A stretch of 10,542 nt of DNA from a candidate division CSSED10-310 bacterium (GTDB lineage Bacteria; CSSED10-310; JAFGDC01). Numbering within the stretch: position 1 is the stretch's first letter; each line of letters starts with the position of its first letter. Both the position numbers and the translations under genes were made by a program. Positions 1 through 7,900 of this stretch are shown one piece after another. The stretch lies in NCBI GenBank assembly GCA_016932295.1, contig JAFGDC010000529.1, positions 1-10,542 on the forward strand, in the 5' to 3' direction. The notes beneath the pieces were generated by a model that saw only the letters and a list, made by a program, of their open reading frames with translations, made no database searches and was not told the origin of the DNA.

Positions 1-3000
1 AGCGCCCCCGGTCACCATCCACCCGCTCCAGCGCCCGCACCACCTGCGCCAGCGTCCGCACCTCACCAGGCAGAATCAACTCGTTCTGAGCCGCAAAGTC
101 ATCCTGCAACCCGCCGTACACCTCCCTGCCCTGGTGCAGCTTCGTGACAATGCCCTCATCCATGCGCGCCACCAGCGTGTCAATCGTTCCCCGGTCCGCG
201 TCACCGACCGTTCCCCCCGCCGCGAACGACTGCAATACCAGCGCCACGCTCTCCACGTTCAGATACTGCGCCCGGCGCGCCAACTCCGCCGCGTACCCCG
301 GCTCGAACCTGCCAAGCCGCGCCATGGCCGCCAGCGCCCAGCACCGCTCAATGAAGTCGGCACCCGCCACGAAATACCCGTAGTCCGAACGCAGCGCCTG
401 CGACAAGGTCCGCTCCAGTCCGCCGATCAGGGCATCATCCACGGCATATCCCGCCTCCCGCGCCTCCACCAGGAACATCACCACCCAGGCCGTCAGGGAG
501 ACATACCCGCGCGAACCCGGCCAGTAAGCGCACAGACCCTCGGGCGTCAGCGTCGAAGGCAGGTAGTCGAGCAACGACCGGACGGCGTGATCGACCCGCT
601 CCCGCTGTACCGGAAGATGAAGCATCTCGGCGAAGTCCCGCATGGCCAACTGCGCCCCCGCGGCGCTCAGACGCTGCTCCGTGCAGCCGTACGGATACTC
701 CAACAGGAACTGCAAACCGGCGGCCATGCGCACCAGCGCCGGCTGATCCGACACCAGCACGGTACGCCGCACCGTGCCGGGCCGCGCAGCCTCCGCCAGT
801 GGTGGCAATTCCACCTCTCCTCCCGCCGCCATCTCCGTCATGATCCTTTCGGTCACCGCCCGGCGATCGTCCCGCACCGGCACCTTGACCTCGAACGCAT
901 CCGCCGCCTGGTCGGAATCACGCATCACCGCCACCCGGAACAGCACTTCTTCATGGGTCAACGCACCCTCTTCCGTATACTCGGGAGACGGCGCCACCAC
1001 CTCGAAACGAATCCGCTCAGGCTCGTCCTTTTTCCATTGGATTGAACGGGTTGCGGGTCCGTCAAGGGTCAATCCAGCCACCTGGATCTCGGCGCTGCCC
1101 GGTCCGCCGTCACCCTCTACGATCCGCCCGATGGCCGAGGCCGTGAACCGGTCGCCGGGCCGCACAAAGCGCGGCAGGGCCGGCTGCACGATCACCGGCA
1201 GCCGGACCGCCAGCAGACCAGTTGCGAACCCGAACCGGTCCGGACCGCTCACCGCCTTGGCCCGCACGGCGAAATTGGTGAGATTGTCCGGCAGCGTGAT
1301 ACGCACCGTCGCCGTACCGTCCGCTCCCACCATGATGGAAGGGTTGTAATACGGCACCGGTTCGAAGGTGCGCCGCACCGTCACGCGCCCCAACAGGCCG
1401 GCCCCCGCCTCGCCCAGAGCGCCGTCACCGCCCGGCCGCTCAGCATAAGGCAGATACCCGAAGGGCATGCCCCGCGTATCATGCACCACTGTGTGAGTAT
1501 CCACCTGCGATATAAAATCAGGCACCGGATCGAGCCGCTGCTCACTCCCCAACGCCAGCACCGCCTGATCCACGAGCCACAGCACCACCTCACCGGCCAA
1601 CGGTCGACCGCGGGGATCGGCCAGGCTGACAGTGACATCGATGGTCTGACCAGGTCGTGCCTTGTCCGGATGCTCCACGGTTATGTTCACCCTGTTTTCA
1701 ATTGGTTCAACCTTTAGCCACGACGTGGCGGCCAGGGTGGCGGGTTTGCCCAAATCGACGGTGGCGCCGGGCATGGGCCTGGTACCCTGCAGCCGGCCCC
1801 GCATCAGTATGAAGTGTACCGGCAGACGTGGTACATAGGTTTTCTTCACTTCGAGGCGATACGTGGCGGAACCGTTGCGCACCGCCAGCCATTCATAGCG
1901 GTTGCCTTCGGGTGCCTCCACCACCGTCAGCACGTCGGCGCTCTGGAAAGGACTCTGCAGCACGAGCACGGCGGTCTCGCCTGGTTCGTATGAATCCTTG
2001 TCGGCGCTCACCTGGAACGTCCGTGTCACAGGTCGCGACCAGGCCACCGGCTCATCGCCGCCGGCATACAGGTCGATCTTCACCACCTGCGCCCGGCCCA
2101 GGCGGTCATGCGCCTCGATCTCCACTATGTATACACCGGCAGCGTCGATATCGAGCGGCACCGCCAGCGGTTGCGCGGCTGTCTCCACGGTCTTCTCCAG
2201 GACCTTCACATCCACCGTATCGGTCACGTACCTGGCCTCGCCGCTGCTGAAATCACCGGCCCGCAGATGGGAATGCCACTGGCGGTTGAACAGCCGCACG
2301 GTCACCGGCATACCGGGAATGAGTGCATCATCCGGTCCCACCGCCAGGATCTCCGGAGTCACGACCCCGGTCCGCTCGATGTAACGCGGCAGCTTCATGC
2401 CGAGCACGAAAGGCGGCAGCGCCGCAATACGCCGCACCGCGGTCACGGTCTGGTCATCGGCGCCGGTCACCGTGGCCTCCACCACGTATGTACGCGGCAA
2501 CGCGTTGGGCTCCACGGCGGGATTCAACGTGAGCCGCGCCGCGCCACCGCCGTCGGTGACATCGGTGACATCCAGCCTGGCCGATGCCGCGAAGGGTTCA
2601 TCACCGGAATACCGCGCACTGGAAGAATAGATGAAACCTTCGAATCCCCTGGGCCTCCACTCGTACGGAAATTGCGTCACCCGCCACTGCACGGGCCGCT
2701 CCGCCGCCACGCCCCCGGCATAGTACGCCGCGGTCAGCTTCACCTCGAACTCCTCGTCCAGCGGCACCTTGTCCCCGGCATGCAGGTCAACTTTGAACAG
2801 GGGAATGCGATACGCCTCCTTGCGGAAACTGACATGCCCCATGGGCATGCCGCGATTATCCTCGAAATGAGCCGTGAATACACCGGTTGGAACCTTGTCC
2901 TCGGCGAACAGATGGTAGAATCCACCCCATTCGCCCAACACCACCGGGTAACGCCATTCCACCATGCCCGGCCCCTGCACCACCAACACACCATTGCCGG

Positions 3001-4993
3001 TCAAGGGCGATAATGCACCCTTGTATCGATCCCGGACATAGCCCTTGATATGCACCTTGTCCTCCGGACGATACACGGGCCGCTCGGTGAACAGGTGACA
3101 GAGCCGCTGCGACTGCTCCCCCCGCCAACTCGCATCACTTTGGGTCCACTGCAGCCAGGTATCATCAGTGGGGAACCACTGATTGTCCCGGAACCAGTCG
3201 GGCGCGCCGTTGGGATCCAACACCAGCATATCACCCCGCTTGCTCACCACGATCCGCCGTATATAACACTCTTTCCTGCCGGCATGCTCCCAGCGATATG
3301 TGCCGTTCGCATCGGTGAAACCATCTATCGCATTGACCATGCCGCGGGTTCGATAATTGTATGCTTCCACCAGGACCCTGGCGCCGGACACCGGGCGACC
3401 GGTATCCAGAGAGGTCACCACAAACTGCACGGCGCGCGGCTCCTCGATGGTGGTGAAAGAAAGATCGCTGACCTGCATCCTCATCCAGGCGCGGTTGGCG
3501 TCATTCAACCTCCTGATCCCCACCAGATACGTTCCCGGCGCACCTTTTCCAGAGATTTTCTCAAGGTACTCCTTGATATCCAGACCAAAATCGGCGGCAC
3601 CCGTGTCTTTTCGTAACGGCAGTGATACTATTTCGGATACCAATGGCACATCGAGTAATTCAAGCTGGTCGCGCAGTTCCCATTCGGAGATGCCCCGGTT
3701 CAACTGCCGGTGCGCATCCGCCTCCTCACCCGGCACCGGCGGGCGGTCGCTCTCATCCACCATCACCGGATGCGGCGGAAAAGGCCACAAACTCACATCC
3801 AGCGGATCGATCTTATGAATCCGCAGGTCCAGTTTCTCATCACCCCGCCCCTGGAGCGGGATCATCTGCGGACCGAAGCACTCAACCACGCCGTATCCGG
3901 CGCTTCCCGCCAGGAAGCTCTCCTTGGGCGGAAAATAAAAGAACAGGTCGCTGATGCCGCTCATGCGCAACGAACGGCCCTCACGGTCGCGGATATCGGT
4001 GGGGGTCAGCATCACGTGATACACCGTTTCCCAGGCAAAGTCGCCGGCAATGCGCAGTCGTGCGCCGCTGATTTCGTACCGCGGGTTCTCCACCGGCGGG
4101 TCGAACCGCACCAGGTTGCCGGCTTCGACAGGGCTTATCTCACCCGGCCGCGCCGAAAAGGTCACCTCCAGCACCCGCTCACCGTTCCAGAGCCGCAGCG
4201 CCTGTTCGCGGGTATAGCTGATGCCGCCTGAAGTGATGGGATACACCGCCTGACTGGAACCCACCGACAGTATGCGGAACGGTTCCGCGGTCGTGAAAGA
4301 GAACTCGTGCCAGGCATCCTGGTCGTCCGCCAACCGCAGGCGGACAACGGCACGGCTGCCCATCGCGATAGGGACGTCCAATACGAGCACATAGGAGGCA
4401 GGCTCCGACCGCGAGGCGCGGGCCATAGTCTTGATCGTGAAGTCGTCACCGGTGAGCACCGTCTCCGCCTCGCCGCCGACGCCGGGCAGGGACTTGACGT
4501 GAATCGATGCCATCCGCGCCAGGCCATCCTCGGCGACGGGCGCGGGAAAGGTCAGGGTGATCGAGGCGACCTCTTCCACACCCTCCGCTCCATCGGCCGG
4601 AATGGTCTCGATGGGAGCGTCCATAAGGGTGGTAAGGCGAATACCAGCGCCGGGCACCTCCCAATTGAACGTCATGAGAGGCGGCCATGGTTCTGCCGGC
4701 TTGAACTGTAGGGTGCGGGAATCTATCCAGGTGTAAGCGCCGGGATGCTCGGGCGAGAGCCTGACCAGCTCACCGGGAGTATCCAATGGACCACCATTCT
4801 TGGGGCCGTAATCCCTCGTAAAGAAGATGGTGACCGGATCCCAACTCCGCAGAAAGTGATCGGGCACGATGATGGTGCCGCCTGTATCAGCGGGGCGCTG
4901 GGCCAGATCAAGCTGGCGGGCGCCGGCAAAACCGACGGCGGCGAGGGTGACCGCAGCGGCGACACACAGCATGCGGAAGATGGATCGTTTCAT
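1..4993 (-). CDS. Bacterial alpha-2-macroglobulin family protein, C-terminus cut by left edge
   Basis: Likely an envelope protease inhibitor that traps proteases after bait cleavage. The frame is open from ATG at 4993 to the left edge (1664 codons, no stop). Residues 1-25 form a Sec signal peptide (MKRSIF start, hydrophobic stretch to about 22, likely cleavage after GFAGA). Cys10 is preceded by RML, which is not a lipobox, so this appears soluble, unlike E. coli YfhM, a lipoprotein. Landmarks in order: an N-terminal Ig-like region; a GRPVSGARV strand near 531; MG2-type LFTERPVYRP at 634-643; a bait-region domain from about 997 (ADKDSYEPGE) with LVDQAVLAL at 1140-1148; an A2M core strand at about 1207-1245 (PYYNP, PDNLTNF); and the thioester-type motif CTEQ at 1437-1440, followed by helical thioester-domain sequence (YWPG at 1490). 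In YfhM about 460 residues follow this motif, so roughly 200-250 are probably missing here. It starts one base after the upstream stop, so co-translation is likely. Family assignment is firm; the target proteases are unknown. Confidence 0.95.
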   Translation of the reverse strand, partial: MKRSIFRMLCVAAAVTLAAVGFAGARQLDLAQRPADTGGTIIVPDHFLRSWDPVTIFFTRDYGPKNGGPLDTPGELVRLSPEHPGAYTWIDSRTLQFKPAEPWPPLMTFNWEVPGAGIRLTTLMDAPIETIPADGAEGVEEVASITLTFPAPVAEDGLARMASIHVKSLPGVGGEAETVLTGDDFTIKTMARASRSEPASYVLVLDVPIAMGSRAVVRLRLADDQDAWHEFSFTTAEPFRILSVGSSQAVYPITSGGISYTREQALRLWNGERVLEVTFSARPGEISPVEAGNLVRFDPPVENPRYEISGARLRIAGDFAWETVYHVMLTPTDIRDREGRSLRMSGISDLFFYFPPKESFLAGSAGYGVVECFGPQMIPLQGRGDEKLDLRIHKIDPLDVSLWPFPPHPVMVDESDRPPVPGEEADAHRQLNRGISEWELRDQLELLDVPLVSEIVSLPLRKDTGAADFGLDIKEYLEKISGKGAPGTYLVGIRRLNDANRAWMRMQVSDLSFTTIEEPRAVQFVVTSLDTGRPVSGARVLVEAYNYRTRGMVNAIDGFTDANGTYRWEHAGRKECYIRRIVVSKRGDMLVLDPNGAPDWFRDNQWFPTDDTWLQWTQSDASWRGEQSQRLCHLFTERPVYRPEDKVHIKGYVRDRYKGALSPLTGNGVLVVQGPGMVEWRYPVVLGEWGGFYHLFAEDKVPTGVFTAHFEDNRGMPMGHVSFRKEAYRIPLFKVDLHAGDKVPLDEEFEVKLTAAYYAGGVAAERPVQWRVTQFPYEWRPRGFEGFIYSSSARYSGDEPFAASARLDVTDVTDGGGAARLTLNPAVEPNALPRTYVVEATVTGADDQTVTAVRRIAALPPFVLGMKLPRYIERTGVVTPEILAVGPDDALIPGMPVTVRLFNRQWHSHLRAGDFSSGEARYVTDTVDVKVLEKTVETAAQPLAVPLDIDAAGVYIVEIEAHDRLGRAQVVKIDLYAGGDEPVAWSRPVTRTFQVSADKDSYEPGETAVLVLQSPFQSADVLTVVEAPEGNRYEWLAVRNGSATYRLEVKKTYVPRLPVHFILMRGRLQGTRPMPGATVDLGKPATLAATSWLKVEPIENRVNITVEHPDKARPGQTIDVTVSLADPRGRPLAGEVVLWLVDQAVLALGSEQRLDPVPDFISQVDTHTVVHDTRGMPFGYLPYAERPGGDGALGEAGAGLLGRVTVRRTFEPVPYYNPSIMVGADGTATVRITLPDNLTNFAVRAKAVSGPDRFGFATGLLAVRLPVIVQPALPRFVRPGDRFTASAIGRIVEGDGGPGSAEIQVAGLTLDGPATRSIQWKKDEPERIRFEVVAPSPEYTEEGALTHEEVLFRVAVMRDSDQAADAFEVKVPVRDDRRAVTERIMTEMAAGGEVELPPLAEAARPGTVRRTVLVSDQPALVRMAAGLQFLLEYPYGCTEQRLSAAGAQLAMRDFAEMLHLPVQRERVDHAVRSLLDYLPSTLTPEGLCAYWPGSRGYVSLTAWVVMFLVEAREAGYAVDDALIGGLERTLSQALRSDYGYFVAGADFIERCWALAAMARLGRFEPGYAAELARRAQYLNVESVALVLQSFAAGGTVGDADRGTIDTLVARMDEGIVTKLHQGREVYGGLQDDFAAQNELILPGEVRTLAQVVRALERVDGDRGR
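674..685 (-). other. A2M thioester motif CTEQ
   Basis: Codons TGC ACG GAG CAG, read on the minus strand, encode Cys1437-Thr-Glu-Gln1440 of the A2M, within the context LEYPYGCTEQ. In thioester A2Ms and complement proteins, the Cys side chain and the Gln form an internal thioester that captures the attacking protease covalently. Both residues are present, so the protein should be thioester-competent rather than one of the A2Ms that have lost the motif. E. coli YfhM has Leu in the second position (CLEQ); Thr here is a conservative subfamily variation. Confidence 0.93.
1721..1795 (-). other. Candidate protease bait segment of the A2M
   Basis: Residues 1067-1091 of the A2M lie between a conserved strand ending FILMRG and the strand starting WLKVEP. 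The segment is rich in Gly, Pro, Ala and Thr, with few aromatics, and contains Arg and Lys. It looks like an exposed flexible insertion inside the bait-region domain, where proteases cut in this family. The domain assignment rests on the flanking DKDSYEPGE and LVDQAV motifs. The exact bait limits are a guess, because bait sequences are not conserved. Confidence 0.35.
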
Positions 4994-4994
4994 G

Positions 4995-7900
4995 TCAATT
5001 CCTCCCTGCCAGTTCCAGGTACTGTTGGATGATCTCCCGGGGCGGTCCCGTATCGGGTGGAGTAAGGCCGGTCAACGCCGGACGAACCAGCACCGGACCA
5101 CCGTCCCGCGCGGCGGTCACGGCCAGCACATAACGACCGGCCGCCAGCTCATGCATCTGCAGTATGCCCTCACCCACCTGGTCGCCGTCCGCGTTCAGCA
5201 ACCAGCACGTCACGGCAGGCGGTCCGGCCCGCACACCGATGCCAATCTCCATGGTTTCAGGCACCTCGAAGGAGAACGCGTGAGACGATCCGGGAGACAA
5301 CATCACCTCGGGACCGATACCTTCTCCAATAGACGTAACCGGCGCCATGGACAGCTCCAGATCACCGGACAGCCGGCCGCCGGCCACGGCGCGCAACTGT
5401 ACGGCAAGCCTGCCGGCCGGAACGTACGAACGCATCATGACACCGCCGGTCGCGACCTCCAGACTGGAGAATCCGTCACCGGTGAGTCTCACCACCGCCG
5501 GCACGGGCGCATTCAACGCCAGCAACCCAGGCGTATCGAGCTTGAGCCTGAAGGAAGCGGTTTCACCCTTGAGCGGCACGAGTGCCGGCAGATCCCTGAT
5601 GGCGTCTCCCCTGCCTGTGTCAACGGACCATAATCCGCCATCAGGATCAGCGGCGGCAGACAGCCAGGCGACCACGGCGCCGGGCGCATGATCGAGCACC
5701 AGCAACCCCGATCCACGAACCGTGAGTTCCGTCCCGCTGCCCACCGTACCGTCATCGCCGTAAGTCCGGGCACTCCGTGCAGCGCCGAGAACGGCAAGCA
5801 TGGAATCAGTATCAGCCGGCGCTTCATAGGGAATGACCAGGCGGCCGGCGGTGGCATGGACGTGTTCATATGGGGTGCGCATGGACAGCAACGGCCGCTC
5901 CGCCTCACCTGCCGGCAGGGCATTGACGGCATAGCTTCGAGGTGCATCCGAGGTGGCGACAAGCAGCAGGTCACGTGCCTCGGTCCACAAGCGACCGCCG
6001 CCGGCGCCGCCGGCATTCCAGAGCATACTCTCGATACGCCCGTCCACGATGGTGACCGCGATCACATCTGGACCGGCGGCGATATCCAGCAGGCGGGCGC
6101 CTTTCGTCAGTTCAAACCTGACAGCGCCGCCCGCGGCCAGCAGGCCGCCCCGCCTACCCAGATCCAGCCGCACCACCTCGGGCGCCGAACATTCTGTCAA
6201 TGCAAGCCTGGTTTCGAACGGCTCCTCACCCGCCGCGCACCAGATGCACAGCGCACGGGATGGTTCGGCGGTCACGGTGACAGCCGTGCGGGTATCCAGG
6301 GCCATGGCGCGGGCATCGGGACCATACGGCGACTGCTCGCCAGGAGAGATGAACCGCAATCCTGGCAAGCCGGTCAGTGAACGAGCCTCCGCCACCAGCG
6401 GTCCCGCCGCCGGCGCAACATCCACCAGGACCGTTTCGCCCGGCACCAGGGGTACATTCACGCTCTCACCAGGAGCAACTACCCGGCGGCTGGCCCTGAT
6501 GGTGCGGTGAGCGCCGCCGGCGGCGAGATCGGCGGCGATCCACAGGTGCGCGCCGGAGGCGGTCATGACCCCTGAACCGGATGCAAAGGGCCGACCAGGC
6601 GCCGGGGACCAGCGGACCGATTCGTGACCGGCTGCCGAAACGAATACACCGGGCCTGTCGACAGCGATTCTCGCCACTCCCACAGGGGGTGAGAAGCCGG
6701 GAACCGCTTCAAAGGTCACGCCGCGCGCCAGGTTCGCTTCAGAATACGTCCTGCACGCCGGTGCCAGGCAATGCAGCATGACCTCTGCGTGGCGCCAGTC
6801 AATTGACCAGAGCCGCAGCCGGCACATAGCACCTTCCTGCACGAGCATTTCCAGCAGTACGCTGCGGCCGCGGCCGGTCTGCAGTGCGCGCCATTCACCG
6901 GCCACATTCATCTCCAGAGTGCAGCCCACGGATTCCCCCGCCGTGGCGGAAACCAGCAGCACGCCATCCGACAGCTTCTCCAGGGGAATGACGTGAACCT
7001 TGTCGTGAACGACGACAGTGGTATCCACGGGTACCATCCCGGGATCCATGATGGTTTCCCGGACGACCCGCATGCCGACCGTGACAACGGCCGGTTCACC
7101 GCCGGGAGTATCGATCCTCAGGGTATAACGGCCGGGTCCGAGCCAGCGCGTGATAAGGAAATTCCAGTCATCCGGACGATCATCGCTGGCTGCCACCTGG
7201 CGGCCGCTCATATCAAGCAACCGGGCACTGACATCGGCCCGGCCGCGGGAGGCCAGTTCCACCAATCCCGACTCACCCAGTGCCACAGGGATCGAGACAG
7301 GCGCCCGGAGTTCACGTGTGGCGCCGTCCACCAATGCCTCACAATCCAGGGAGAACGTATACGCCGCCCAGTCGTTGCGGCGCGAACACACCGCCTCCAC
7401 CAGGTAGGCGCCGGCCTCCAATTCGCCACGCCAACCCTTGGTGGCATTGACTTCAGCAACCATCGTCCTGGTTCCATCGGAGAGCACTCGATACAAGAGA
7501 CCCTCCATCTCGCTGCTCATCCTGATGGAGTAAACAGCAGATGCAGGCGCAGTGAACAGCCACTGATCCGAAAGCCGCCGGCTTCCCTCCGCCGGCTCCC
7601 GCCACAAGGCATCCAAAGAGCGGCCGGCAATGATCTCATAGGGACCATGGCCCTTGAGCCTGGTTGGTTCCGGTACCCTGGCGAGTTCGGTGACGGCACG
7701 GGCGGTGACGGACACCGGCAGAATGATGAGACGATACTCGCCGGCCTCGAGATGGAGCCGGAGATCAGCCGGCTGGTTGGGCACGGTGACCGGCCAGCCG
7801 GCACCATCCTCCAGGCGGCAGCGAAACACCTGCGCATCCTGTCCGAGCGAACGAATGCTGTATTCGGCCGCCGTTTCGGTGGTGAACGTATACAGGGCCG

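Noticed and set aside
1509..1520. TATAAAATCA, a promoter-like -10 on the plus strand
   Set aside because: It is inside the A2M coding sequence, with no matching -35 and no plus-strand gene downstream.
2554..2573. Nine-base tandem repeat (cggtgacat twice)
   Set aside because: It encodes a short Asp-Val-Thr duplication inside the A2M and has only two copies; chance or a minor slippage event.
1..4993. Possible frameshift splitting the A2M, suggested by several shorter minus-strand frames in this stretch
   Set aside because: Spot translations at the start, near 3650, 3090, 2000, 1820, 1380, 680 and 1-170 all fall in the one frame set by ATG 4993, and the family motifs appear in the expected order. 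The shorter frames are shadows.
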